This document shows, one piece after another, positions 34,801 through 42,268 of a DNA stretch of 64,000 nucleotides. Both the position numbers and the translations under genes were made by a program. Each line of letters starts with the position of its first letter. The stretch's first letter is position 1. Origin of the DNA: Dorea_A sp016295505 (GTDB lineage: Bacteria; Bacillota; Clostridia; Lachnospirales; Lachnospiraceae); contig NZ_JBDOHS010000007.1 in the NCBI RefSeq assembly GCF_039832105.1, positions 1 to 64,000 of the forward strand, in the 5' to 3' direction. The notes beneath the pieces were generated by a model that worked only from the letters and a program-made list of their open reading frames with translations, ran no database searches and was not told the origin of the DNA.

Positions 34801-35199
34801 GCTGATATCATTCGTTGCCGTTTCCACATCAAATACGACTCCGACACACTGCTTATCCTTCGTATTGGTCTGCTCCAGTTCCAGTACGATCGTACTGGAA
34901 AAGTTATGATTTCGCAGATACTGTGCTTCATTATTGTCACTGATATTGACCATACCGCGCAGGTACTCGATCAGTGTACGGTCTGAATCATCTGCCGCTG
35001 CCTTGTTGAAGAATCCTCTTCCGTCGGTATTGGCATACAGTACGATCTGGATCGCATCGATGACCGTCGACTTTCCGCTCCCGGAATGTCCGGTAAAAAA
35101 GTTGATTCCTTCATTCAGCGTCAGTATCTTCTTGTCTATATAATGCCAGTTATTCAGACATATCTTCGATAGCGCTTTGAACGGCTGTTTCGTCTCCAT
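31807..35199 (-). CDS. jetC: SMC-like ATPase JetC/MksB of a Wadjet-type condensin
   Basis: Protein of 1130 aa from the ATG at 35199 (RBS GAGGAGG), overlapping jetB by 50 nt. Walker A GHSGSGKST is at 37-45 and Walker B LVVLDEAFSKMD at about 1049-1060. The ABC signature region is NSGGEGQNPLYVALLASFAQIYR near 1010. The middle is long Glu/Arg/Leu coiled coil with a hinge-like segment around 450-650. This is the MukB/JetC layout: an SMC dimer that entraps and extrudes DNA with its kleisin (JetA) and winged-helix partner (JetB). In Wadjet the complex recognises small circular DNA for cleavage by JetD. No jetD follows. Confidence 0.9.
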   Translation of the reverse strand: METKQPFKALSKICLNNWHYIDKKILTLNEGINFFTGHSGSGKSTVIDAIQIVLYANTDGRGFFNKAAADDSDRTLIEYLRGMVNISDNNEAQYLRNHNFSSTIVLELEQTNTKDKQCVGVVFDVETATNDISRLFFWHTGGLLENQYRTQSRCLTTMELREYLQRTFSPEQYYCGPSNERFRRQLYDIYLGGLDMEKFPKLFKRAISFRMNIKLEEFVKEYICMEQDIHIEDLQESVMQYGRMRGKIEETLEEIRRLRQIQEVYQAYEEKHEEAQMCTYQIDRLEMMQQEGKSRECRDKIQVRREAIKELEGQQNVLEQEQKELQKEYEEIILRIADSGYSRMEADLTALNEVLERLNAGKVRWMQTAKRLKEWTLQDITPNQVLWDIEKFAEGKISEEELQRLSEGLGDIQEELEEQRQETDADLRRIKKEEKEAREELKALRQGKKAYPRELEEARYELRNRLHERCGKFVNVQILADLLDIRDERWHNAVEGYMGSNKLLLIVDPAYAKEALDIYRGMDRKKYSRAAVLDTEKLMKEPHTAQAGSLAEEVTAKEPYVRAYIDFFLGNVKKCESVEELRDCRIGVTPDCMLYHSYRLQHINPEHYTRRAYIGETSMRQRIRKLEERCEKLQEERLPLQETLEEIRKTMQLEMLNQPTEDYMRWLADMKAISGKERKKAQMAEQMQKLKEETVDAWEGRKLEVQHAQDSRKEQLGRIQETIWENKKEIEKLQEELLVAETALKEGRQKVNSRMFCEDGERPSDYEMEFQDYLSGRKSVNYDYLKRQKIAESYRLREEEETAYQKLVEERSGYIRSYPNRIFSASSRENTAYDQLLDELQCDNLEAYRESAKEQARQAVEHFKDDFIFKIRSAILEAYQRRDELNRIISRLDFGKDKYQFVITKNKGVDGKYYKMFMDDALQIQPSMLEDTMENQMDLFTMEHENQYGEMMNELINIFIPPEHATKEELDEAKKNMDKYADYRTYLSFDMQQIVHGEKDMTIGLSRMIKKNSGGEGQNPLYVALLASFAQIYRISQSPKMRRMPTLRLVVLDEAFSKMDAEKVASCISLIRGLGFQAIISATNDKIQNYLENVDKTFVYANPNKKHISIQEFEKQEFGELDNAGESELL

Positions 35200-35794
35200 T
35201 TTGTTCCTCCTCACTGAATGTTGCCAGCAGCTCTCTGATGTCATCTGCCATCAGCACTGCATGGATACACGGATAGATTACAAGTCTTGTTTCCTCATTT
35301 AACTCTTCCAGTATATCCAGCGGCTCTATAATCTGGTATTTTTTCAGAAGCGCAATGGTCCGGCGCATCTCTGTCGGAGATGGAATCCCCCGCAGCACAC
35401 GGAACTCTCCTGCTTTCTGATTGATCGCTCCCAGAGTAGTAACTACATGACTGCTGGAAGATACCGCCTGCATCTGCTCGTCATAGATCAACTTCAGCAC
35501 CAGCAGATATATGGTTGCAAGACGCGGCAGCTTTTCTCCCCACAGCATCTCTCCCTGAATATAGATGACACCCATATGCACATTTTCCTTTAACTGAATC
35601 CCTGCAATCGTAAAATAGTATTTCAGGAACTCCAGATGCTTGCTGCAGATCCGGTATTCTTTTGTATACTGCATTCTTCCGGATCGTTTATCAAACTTTC
35701 GTTCCAGAAGAAATGTCTGTCGGTACAGGGTCTGTACAACCTCCGTAATCTCCTCTTTTTCTTCCTGTGAAAGCTGTTCGTAATACTCTATCAT
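35150..35794 (-). CDS. jetB: JetB/MksE-like SMC complex subunit (DUF4194-like)
   Basis: Protein of 214 aa, RBS GGAGG, 25 bp after jetA. It is predicted mainly helical with winged-helix character, e.g. LERKFDKRSGRMQYTKEYR, LYVQGEMLW-like MGVIYIQGEMLWGEKLPRLATIYLL and PSPTEMRRTIALLKKYQIIEPLD. Length and position between jetA and jetC match the MukE/JetB dimer subunit that bridges the kleisin and the SMC heads. It overlaps jetC by 50 nt, so translation is coupled. Confidence 0.85.
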   Translation of the reverse strand: MIEYYEQLSQEEKEEITEVVQTLYRQTFLLERKFDKRSGRMQYTKEYRICSKHLEFLKYYFTIAGIQLKENVHMGVIYIQGEMLWGEKLPRLATIYLLVLKLIYDEQMQAVSSSSHVVTTLGAINQKAGEFRVLRGIPSPTEMRRTIALLKKYQIIEPLDILEELNEETRLVIYPCIHAVLMADDIRELLATFSEEEQNGDETAVQSAIEDMSE

Positions 35795-35819
35795 AGCTTT
35801 TCCTCCTTCTGCCGGTTTT

Positions 35820-37184
35820 CTACAGACTTCTTCTTACAAACTTTAAGGCCGGATACCGATAGCCACCGTTCTCCACCATCTCAGGTTCCTCTTCCAGCAG
35901 CATGTAACGACTGTTCTTACGGGTGCTGTAGTCATATGCCAGAATCAGTTTTTCAAAGTCCTCTTCCCCACTAATCTCAAGCTTTGCTGCGTCCATGACT
36001 TCGTCCTGCATATGAGCTTCGATAAACTCCTCAATCTGCTTTTTCGTATAACGAACCTGAATCCGATTCAGTTTCAGCACGTCTTCTCTGTCCAGATCCT
36101 CCGTCTTTTCATCCGGAAGCATCTGACTGATAAAATCTTTTCTTGGTTTTTTCCGTTTATATAGTGATTTATCCGATACAATCTCAAGCAATGACAGATT
36201 CATCCTCGTTCCGACTGTCCGGATCATGTCGTCTGCTTTTTCAGGAGATGCCGCCATCCGGTTCAGAAGCTGTACCACCAGTCCCTTTGTATCAGTCTCT
36301 CCGCTCAGAAGATAATTCATCCTCGTTACCGTCGCTCTTACATACTTCGTATGCTCACTGTCCATATTTGCGATCCGATGTTCAATGTCGTCAAATCCCC
36401 TCTCGATCAGATCCAGAAGATCCAGCACATCATCCCCTGTATCTCCCATCGTTCTTGATCTTGCACGCACCTTTTCAATCCACATCTCATCGTCGCGGAT
36501 CTCTTTCAGACATTGCTTGATATCATTTTTGTATCTGTAAAAATTGTCCGATGTCTTCAGAATATGGTACTTTTTCCTGACTACCTCTTCGACGTAGCCA
36601 TCCAGATGTTCCCTCAGAAGATCACCGTAAAACTTCTGTTCCAGCAGCTTCGAAAAAAAGCGGTCCATATTGTGAAGCATATCCTGAAGCGCCTTGTTCA
36701 GCTTTCTGGTATTAACAAGCGCCGTCCGAAGCATACTCAGATTTGCCCTTGGGTCATTTCGAAATGAAAACAGAGTTGCGTACACATTCTGAATATAGAT
36801 ATTCGTCTCCTCCATATCTTCCGAATTCAGACGTTCAAATGCGTCGATAAATATTGCCGCATAATCCGGAATCACGATATGGGTCACCAGCGTCCGGTAA
36901 TCCTCTATCTTCTTCAGCCACCCTGTCTTTAAAAGCCAGTTTAGAATCCGGGATGCCGGTGTCTCCAGCATATCGTATTCTGTATCACTTTCTTCCCTCT
37001 GAAGCTCAAATCTTTTCCTCGCATTCATATCACTTAAGACCTGAATGCACACTTCTTTCGTCAGAAAATAGTTGCTGTATTGATATTCTTCGTTAATACT
37101 CAAAAGTGCTTCGATATATATATCCCGGTTTATGGACCGGAAAAGCCCCCAGAACCCCTCCGGGATTTCATGTTGCAGATGCAT
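35820..37184 (-). CDS. jetA: JetA/MksF-like kleisin subunit
   Basis: Protein of 454 aa. The ATG at 37184 is chosen because AGGAG lies 6 bases before it; an upstream GTG has no RBS. An N-terminal winged-helix region (FWGLFRSINRDIYIEALLSINEEY; TPASRILNWLLKTGWLKKIED) leads to a helical middle and a C-terminal domain, a kleisin-like order. It is the first gene of jetABC and should link the two SMC heads of JetC with JetB. The promoter region lies within 37185-37382, shared with the divergent unknown gene. Confidence 0.85.
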   Translation of the reverse strand: MHLQHEIPEGFWGLFRSINRDIYIEALLSINEEYQYSNYFLTKEVCIQVLSDMNARKRFELQREESDTEYDMLETPASRILNWLLKTGWLKKIEDYRTLVTHIVIPDYAAIFIDAFERLNSEDMEETNIYIQNVYATLFSFRNDPRANLSMLRTALVNTRKLNKALQDMLHNMDRFFSKLLEQKFYGDLLREHLDGYVEEVVRKKYHILKTSDNFYRYKNDIKQCLKEIRDDEMWIEKVRARSRTMGDTGDDVLDLLDLIERGFDDIEHRIANMDSEHTKYVRATVTRMNYLLSGETDTKGLVVQLLNRMAASPEKADDMIRTVGTRMNLSLLEIVSDKSLYKRKKPRKDFISQMLPDEKTEDLDREDVLKLNRIQVRYTKKQIEEFIEAHMQDEVMDAAKLEISGEEDFEKLILAYDYSTRKNSRYMLLEEEPEMVENGGYRYPALKFVRRSL

Positions 37185-37382
37185 ATATTTCTCCTGTAAT
37201 CTATTGGTTATTTTATTGACCTGATGACTGACTTGTTTCTCCACTTGTTGTTACTGACGGCCTTCCAGCGGTCAGGCTGACGCCGCTATCATATTTTAGC
37301 ATTTTTAAGCCTCATTTTCCAGATTTCTTGTATTTTCTCCTGAGAACTGTTATGATAATAAAAAATGTCCGGAGGGATTTCT

Positions 37383-38072
37383 ATGTCTGAAAAAGCAAAC
37401 AAAATAAACAGTACAACTGAACAAATAGAATCAGCGACAGCCGGATCCAACGTCTTACTGTATCCGGCGTCCGAAACCATAAACAATACCGACGAGACTG
37501 CATCCTCTGTCGAAACAGATCTCAGCGAGGCCCCTGCTCCGACAGAGAGCAGCGAATCTGAAGTTCACACCCCGTCAGAGACCTGCGAGGCAGCGCTTCC
37601 AGCCAAACCGCAGAATATGCCTGAAGAGGAACACGCAGGAAAGGATAACGCTTCTGCCGGTGAAAGTACACTTTCTCCGGACGAAGAAGATCTGTTTGAA
37701 GAGGAAGATTATAGCGAAGCCGGAGATGGAAAGAAACCACACCGCTTCTTCCATTTCCGTTCCCACCGAAAGGCTGAGATGTCACGTGACGAACTGATTC
37801 TCTCCCGAATCAGCGATGAAGATCTGATGGAATACCTGCGGCTGGAGCAGCAGAGACAGGAGCTTCTTCAAAAAGCCAAAGAAGTCCGTGAAAAGAGGAT
37901 CTGGACTGCATTCCTGCTGACCGTTTCATTGCTTGCAGTCGTTCTTGTAATCTACTTTTTAAAGGACAACCCTACCATCCTGGTCAGCATTCTGTACACG
38001 ATCGGAATTCTGGTTGCCCTGTATATCTGGAATCGCCCAAAAGACAAGGGTTCGGATAAGAAAACAAAATAA
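37383..38072 (+). CDS. Acidic membrane protein, function unknown
   Basis: Protein of 229 aa from the ATG at 37383 (RBS CCGGAGGG). The first 120 residues are low-complexity and acidic, rich in Ser, Thr, Glu and Pro. A charged helix (ISDEDLMEYLRLEQQRQELLQKAKEVREKR) follows, then two membrane helices at about 178-198 and 204-222, and a basic tail. I know of no homologue with a function. It is divergent from jetABC and shares the intergenic region, so it could be co-regulated with it. Confidence 0.65.
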   Translation: MSEKANKINSTTEQIESATAGSNVLLYPASETINNTDETASSVETDLSEAPAPTESSESEVHTPSETCEAALPAKPQNMPEEEHAGKDNASAGESTLSPDEEDLFEEEDYSEAGDGKKPHRFFHFRSHRKAEMSRDELILSRISDEDLMEYLRLEQQRQELLQKAKEVREKRIWTAFLLTVSLLAVVLVIYFLKDNPTILVSILYTIGILVALYIWNRPKDKGSDKKTK

Positions 38073-38200
38073 CAATCAATTTTTCATTACTTTTTCTAAA
38101 AAGCCAATCATCAGAAGTGCCCAAGGGCACGTTCTGAGATTGTAAACGGTCGCCAAGGTCTCAAGCAAGCTTGGACTTTGGCTCGTCGCTGATACAAAAA

Positions 38201-38229
38201 GAGCGTATGGATCATCTGTCCATACGCTC
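38201..38229 (-). terminator. Terminator of the sigma/anti-sigma operon
   Basis: Arms GAGCGTATGG (38201-38210) and CCATACGCTC (38220-38229), followed on the minus strand by TTTTT. It lies 14 bp after the anti-sigma-like gene. The rest of 38073-38243 shows only short imperfect inverted repeats. Confidence 0.8.
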
Positions 38230-38243
38230 AATCTTTGCGCTAT

Positions 38244-38846
38244 TTAATAAAACTCTGACGGCTGAACATAGCCATGAGGACTTGTAGCAAAACCACCTTG
38301 ATACTTAACAGTTATATACTGTGTTTTCCCATCAGCCTTTAGCTTCACATAACAGATATCATTTTCAAATTTATCTGTAATTTCCATTTTCTGGTCCAGA
38401 TAGTAAACCCATACGGTTCCATCTTCTTTGTATTCAACATCCGGCATGCTTAGTTCTTCCAGTAACTCCTCATCCGTTAATGGTCTTTCTGTACCGTTCT
38501 CATATGCAACACCGCCACCGCTTTGATGAACGTCATTGCCATCCGCATCCTTATAATCAAGTGTATAGCTGCCATTTTCGACAGTAAATGTGGCATCTGT
38601 CTGATCCCCGTGGATCCATACCTGCACGATTCTCTGGATGCCACCAACGTCCATAGCATATGCTGCACTACCGGATCCAACCACAAGCACGAATGCTGCT
38701 ATCGCTACCGCTACTTTAGGAATCAAGCGTTTCTTTCTAATCGGAACACTCTTCTCATTCGTTGTCATATTCAACACCTCCGTTAATACGTCCGGAGAAG
38801 CATGCAGTTTATCAAAAACTCTCTGGATTTTTTCTTTATCTGTCAT
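38244..38846 (-). CDS. Membrane anti-sigma-like protein (DUF4179-type)
   Basis: Protein of 200 aa. The cytoplasmic N-terminus (1-38) includes DKEKIQRVFDKLHASPDVLTEVL, one membrane helix lies at about 42-62, and the rest is an exported beta-rich domain. This layout is that of membrane anti-sigma or co-sigma factors paired with ECF sigma factors in Clostridia. It starts 4 bp after the ECF sigma gene, so the two are co-translated, and it probably holds that sigma factor at the membrane until an external signal arrives. Compare the fused gene at 1940-3967. Confidence 0.75.
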   Translation of the reverse strand: MTDKEKIQRVFDKLHASPDVLTEVLNMTTNEKSVPIRKKRLIPKVAVAIAAFVLVVGSGSAAYAMDVGGIQRIVQVWIHGDQTDATFTVENGSYTLDYKDADGNDVHQSGGGVAYENGTERPLTDEELLEELSMPDVEYKEDGTVWVYYLDQKMEITDKFENDICYVKLKADGKTQYITVKYQGGFATSPHGYVQPSEFY

Positions 38847-38850
38847 TTTC

Positions 38851-39318
38851 TTACTCCTCCTTCAGATAATCTTTTAATTTCGCCTTTGCACGAAACAGTC
38901 TCGTACTGACCGTTTTTTCCGGTATTCTTAGTATCGATGCTATCTCTGCTGTGGAATATCCTTCATAATAGAATAACAGTATGGGTACTCTGTATTTTTT
39001 GTCCAGATTCATCACCGCCCGGAACAGGTCCAGATGACTTTCCTCTTCAAATCCAAGAGTATTTGCATATTCTTCAATATCCTCCATCTTATTCCATGGG
39101 GATCGGAATAGCATTTTGCATTGATTGACAGTGACTCTGATTAACCAATTTTTCAAATGGGAATCTGATTCAAATTCCTTGGTAGTTTTGTACAGTTGTA
39201 TTAAAACGTCCTGCGTCACATCATTTGCGTCATCGGAATTCTTTGTCCAGCTATACGCTACTCGATATATGGTATCCGTGTACTTTTCTGCAAAGGTTAC
39301 AAATTCTTCTTTCGACAT
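38851..39318 (-). CDS. ECF RNA polymerase sigma factor
   Basis: Protein of 155 aa. Region 2 (NSDDANDVTQDVLIQLYKTTKEF) is at about 26-48 and region 4 at about 95-150 (YRVPILLFYYEGYSTAEIASILRIPEKTVSTRLFRAKAKLKD). RBS AAGGAG upstream. It is co-transcribed with the anti-sigma-like gene. A motif GGAAT(c)GGGG at 39357-39373 resembles one before the fused sigma gene at 4015-4032, which suggests both are self-regulated from similar promoters. Confidence 0.93.
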   Translation of the reverse strand: MSKEEFVTFAEKYTDTIYRVAYSWTKNSDDANDVTQDVLIQLYKTTKEFESDSHLKNWLIRVTVNQCKMLFRSPWNKMEDIEEYANTLGFEEESHLDLFRAVMNLDKKYRVPILLFYYEGYSTAEIASILRIPEKTVSTRLFRAKAKLKDYLKEE

Positions 39319-39400
39319 ATATGTTCACTCCTTAAGGCCTTACATTAATAATATGCGCAAGATCCCCGATTCCTTTCAAAAGATTTTAGAAGAATTTAGA

Positions 39401-39457
39401 AAAGGTGTCGCTTTCCAATCTAAATATCATCAAATCAGATCGGAAAGCGACACCTTT
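39401..39457. terminator. Perfect 16-bp inverted repeat, bidirectional terminator
   Basis: Arms 39401-39416 and 39442-39457 are exact complements around a 25-nt loop, ending in TTT on one strand and flanked by AAA. It lies between the ECF-S gene end and the promoter region of the ECF sigma gene. The remainder of 39319-39541 shows no further structure. Confidence 0.65.
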
Positions 39458-39541
39458 TTATGGATCATGAAACACAATACCCTTCATATCGTACAGTCAA
39501 TATCCTGCAATTCCAGCCGAGTATTTTTACTATGGTTTTCA

Positions 39542-40132
39542 TTAAGCAATTCTATTATAGATTCTCTTTACCGGCTGATAGAGTACTGCAATCGCAATGA
39601 TCATAAATACTGCATTGATCACAGTTGCCGGAATGGAAGCCAGTGAACCGGCAAACGCTGCTGCAAGTCCGCTGCCAAGAAGCATCATCCGGATCGTTCC
39701 CATCGTCAGTTCAATCACAACGTTCATACATCCATATATTACTGCACAGATAACCGCATAGCCGTACTCCTTTTTCTGATCTTGCTGCGCCTTTCTCTTC
39801 AGGATCATGAAAACAGCTCCCACGATCAGACATTTTACAACCGTCTCAATAAATACCTGCGGAACGTCCTGCATATATCCATTCAGGATATCAAATATAA
39901 TCAGTCCTAATGTTCCGGATACTGCACCGCGCTTTCCTCCCTGAAGCAGAACACCCATTACTACAAAAATATGACCAAAATGTACGAATGGTGTTCCGAT
40001 TGCCGCCGGAAGCGGAATCCTAAAAGACTGAATTCCCAAAAATGTAATTGCCGCAAAAAAAGCTGTGATCACCATGGCCTTCACATGCCCATCCGTTGCA
40101 ATATTACCTGATTTTACCGCATTTGTACTCAT
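39542..40132 (-). CDS. ECF transporter S component
   Basis: Protein of 196 aa with about six membrane helices. The segment ITFLGIQSFRIPLPAAIGTPFVHFGHIFVVMGVLLQGGKRGAVSGTLG is typical of the PF07155-like S-component family, where a conserved N-terminal segment binds the A1/T module. It captures a vitamin or precursor; the substrate is not evident and no riboswitch was found upstream. ATPase and T components would be elsewhere. It is transcribed alone and divergently from trhA. Confidence 0.82.
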   Translation of the reverse strand: MSTNAVKSGNIATDGHVKAMVITAFFAAITFLGIQSFRIPLPAAIGTPFVHFGHIFVVMGVLLQGGKRGAVSGTLGLIIFDILNGYMQDVPQVFIETVVKCLIVGAVFMILKRKAQQDQKKEYGYAVICAVIYGCMNVVIELTMGTIRMMLLGSGLAAAFAGSLASIPATVINAVFMIIAIAVLYQPVKRIYNRIA

Positions 40133-40268
40133 TCTCTCTTCCTCCTGTTCTTACATTAACCGTTCCTAATCTTACCATTCTTTTGGATTTACAAAAACAG
40201 CCAATTATTTATATTTTAACCAGTCCAGTTCTATTTCCAAAGAAAAAAACATAAAATTCAATTATCTG

Positions 40269-40296
40269 CTTGCTTTTTTCCTCTTCCGGGTATAAT
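40269..40296 (+). promoter_or_regulatory. Possible promoter of trhA
   Basis: CTTGCT (40269-40274), 16 bp, TATAAT (40291-40296). The -10 is perfect and the -35 is weak. It lies 70 bp before the gene. Confidence 0.45.
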
Positions 40297-40365
40297 ATAC
40301 GTGTATAGATGATATGGTTTTGAAAACTACATGTTGTAATCATAGTATTTAGGAGGCGTATTATT

Positions 40366-41028
40366 ATGGCAGAAAATTTATCAGAACACATCAAAGATCC
40401 AGGAAGCGCAATTACACATTTCATAGGAATGCTGATGGCTATATTTGCAGCAGTTCCACTTCTGATAAAAGCAGCACACGAACCCAGCAGGATATATATC
40501 ATCTCGATAGCAATCTATGCAGCAAGCCTGATCCTGTTATATGCTGCCAGCACAACCTATCATACATTTGACAGATCAAAAAAAGTAAACACAATTCTCA
40601 AAAAGATAGATCATATGATGATCAGTGTCCTCATAGCAGGAAGTTACACTCCGATCTGCCTGCTGGTTTTAAAAGGCAGAACCGGAATCATACTTCTTAC
40701 GATCGTGTGGACATTTGCCATAGCAGGCATTCTCATCAAGGCATTCTGGGTGTACTGTCCAAAGTGGATCTCATCGGTGCTCTACATCGGCATGGGATGG
40801 ACCTGCGTACTGGCATTCACGCAGCTTTTGAATACTCTGTCACCGGCTGCTTTCGGTTGGCTCCTTGCCGGCGGGATCATCTATACAGTCGGCGGAGTCA
40901 TCTACGCACTGAAGCTGCCTATCTTTAACAGCAGACACAAATACTTCGGAAGCCACGAGATCTTTCATCTCTTCGTAATGGCAGGAAGCGCTTGCCATTT
41001 CGTTGTAATGTACGCTTTCGTACTTTAA
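40366..41028 (+). CDS. trhA: Hemolysin III / TrhA family membrane protein
   Basis: Protein of 220 aa with seven predicted membrane helices. The family motifs are present: DPGSAITHFIGMLMAI near the N-terminus, STTYHTF near residue 63 and GSHEIFHLFVMAGSACHF near 196. The conserved His and Asp residues resemble the zinc site of the CREST/PAQR superfamily. The role is in membrane homeostasis; despite the name, hemolysis is not established. It is followed by REP element f, whose A/T flanks make it a likely terminator. Confidence 0.92.
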   Translation: MAENLSEHIKDPGSAITHFIGMLMAIFAAVPLLIKAAHEPSRIYIISIAIYAASLILLYAASTTYHTFDRSKKVNTILKKIDHMMISVLIAGSYTPICLLVLKGRTGIILLTIVWTFAIAGILIKAFWVYCPKWISSVLYIGMGWTCVLAFTQLLNTLSPAAFGWLLAGGIIYTVGGVIYALKLPIFNSRHKYFGSHEIFHLFVMAGSACHFVVMYAFVL

Positions 41029-41040
41029 AGAGATAAAAAA

Positions 41041-41072
41041 GGGACGGGGAATTTTTAAAAATTCCCCGTCCC
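41041..41072. repeat. REP element f (palindrome only)
   Basis: Perfect 32-nt palindrome flanked by six A and six T bases, so it has the form of a bidirectional terminator. It lies between the convergent trhA and GIY-YIG genes. Confidence 0.92.
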
Positions 41073-41097
41073 TTTTTTACTGCGCTAAAGTGCCGAG

Positions 41098-41343
41098 TTA
41101 TCCACACGTTTTCACCAGTTTTTCCTTCTCTTGCCGGCTCATATGCTTAATTGCATATTCACGTTTCATTGCCTCGCTTTTTGTCTCATATTCTTCCCAG
41201 TATATCAGCTTCACCGGTCTCCGATTCTTCGTATATTTCGCACCTTTTCCCGCATTGTGCGCCTGTATCCTTTTCTCAAGATCATTCGTCCATCCAGTAT
41301 AAAAACTCCCGTCCTGACATTTTAAAATGTATGTGTAATTCAT
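41098..41343 (-). CDS. GIY-YIG nuclease family protein
   Basis: Protein of 81 aa, the stand-alone GIY-YIG domain. YTYILKCQDGSFYTGWTNDLEKRI carries the paired Tyr motif (YIL, YTG) and the conserved Arg; the Glu in REYAIKHMSRQEKEKL is likely the metal ligand. Such small proteins are widespread and thought to act on damaged or structured DNA, with roles largely unproven. It lies between REP element f and composite g. Confidence 0.9.
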   Translation of the reverse strand: MNYTYILKCQDGSFYTGWTNDLEKRIQAHNAGKGAKYTKNRRPVKLIYWEEYETKSEAMKREYAIKHMSRQEKEKLVKTCG

Positions 41344-41413
41344 GATCTAATCCTCTCCACATAAGTTATCCACTTAATCCCCATTATAAATTCATTCTCT
41401 CTTTTTTTAAAGA

Positions 41414-41466
41414 GGGACGGGGGATTTTATAAACGGGACGGAGGATTTTTAAAAATCCTCCGTCCC
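41414..41466 (+). repeat. REP composite g
   Basis: 53 nt: a divergent 21-nt half (41414-41434, GGGACGGGGGATTTTATAAAC) and a perfect 32-nt palindrome (41435-41466). The stop codon of the spoIIQ-like gene starts 6 bp after it. Confidence 0.9.
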
Positions 41467-41471
41467 GTTTA

Positions 41472-42224
41472 TCATTCCATATACTCCACCGGATTGACCG
41501 GCTGTCCATCTTTTCGCATTTCGAAATATACGTTACATCCTTCTACACTATAGTATTTGGTCGGCTGACTCACGTACCCCAGTATCGTCTTGGCTTCTAC
41601 ATAATCTCCCACTTTTACCGGCACTTCTTTCAGCTGCCCATAGAACAGTTCATATCCGTTTCCCAGATCAACATTTACTGTTGTGCCGGTCTGTGCGGTC
41701 ACGTCTATGGATTTTACGATTCCCGGTGCAGCTGAGATTACCTGATCTCCTTCTGCTCCGGATATGATCATCGCCGGATTATACTTATACTGGTCCAGTG
41801 TTGAAAAGTACACCGTCTTGTCCATGCTATAGCTCATAATGACAGTTCCGTCTACCGGCCACAATAGCTGGCTGCTTTCATTAAAATTAATATTATGGCC
41901 GCTCCCTGCAGTTGTCTGAATCCCACTTCCGCCGACTCCGTCTGCTCCTTCGGCGCCATCGCTGTCATCTTTTTCTTCGGTATCTGTCTGTGTCGTTTTT
42001 TCTTCTTCTTTAACAGCCAGGTTATTGGCTTCCTGTGAAGGTTCCTCCTGTGCTTTATCTTCTGTATCATTCGTTTCTTCCGCCCTGGCAAGTTCATCCT
42101 GCTGTGTTTTTCTGTAATCATTGAATGTATATGTTCCAACTATTGCGATTGCTGCTACAAAACATAATACTGCCGCGACGGTAGCACCTCTTTTTTTCTG
42201 TGAGGGACTTTTCTTTTCTTTCAT
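41472..42224 (-). CDS. spoIIQ: SpoIIQ-like LytM/M23-fold protein
   Basis: Protein of 250 aa. One membrane helix (about 14-34), then an acidic Glu/Thr/Gln linker and a LytM domain from about 115 (LLWPVDGTVIMSYS). The zinc-binding HxH of M23 peptidases is replaced: the corresponding segment reads CNVYFEMRKDGQPVNP, and the first His site is also absent, so the domain is probably inactive. This matches forespore SpoIIQ, which works as a scaffold with the SpoIIIA complex during engulfment. The next gene upstream is spoIID, giving a spoIID-spoIIQ pair as in many Clostridia. Confidence 0.88.
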   Translation of the reverse strand: MKEKKSPSQKKRGATVAAVLCFVAAIAIVGTYTFNDYRKTQQDELARAEETNDTEDKAQEEPSQEANNLAVKEEEKTTQTDTEEKDDSDGAEGADGVGGSGIQTTAGSGHNINFNESSQLLWPVDGTVIMSYSMDKTVYFSTLDQYKYNPAMIISGAEGDQVISAAPGIVKSIDVTAQTGTTVNVDLGNGYELFYGQLKEVPVKVGDYVEAKTILGYVSQPTKYYSVEGCNVYFEMRKDGQPVNPVEYME

Positions 42225-42268
42225 GTTATCACCACCTCTGACTCTATTTTTGCCAGATAGTGATGCAC

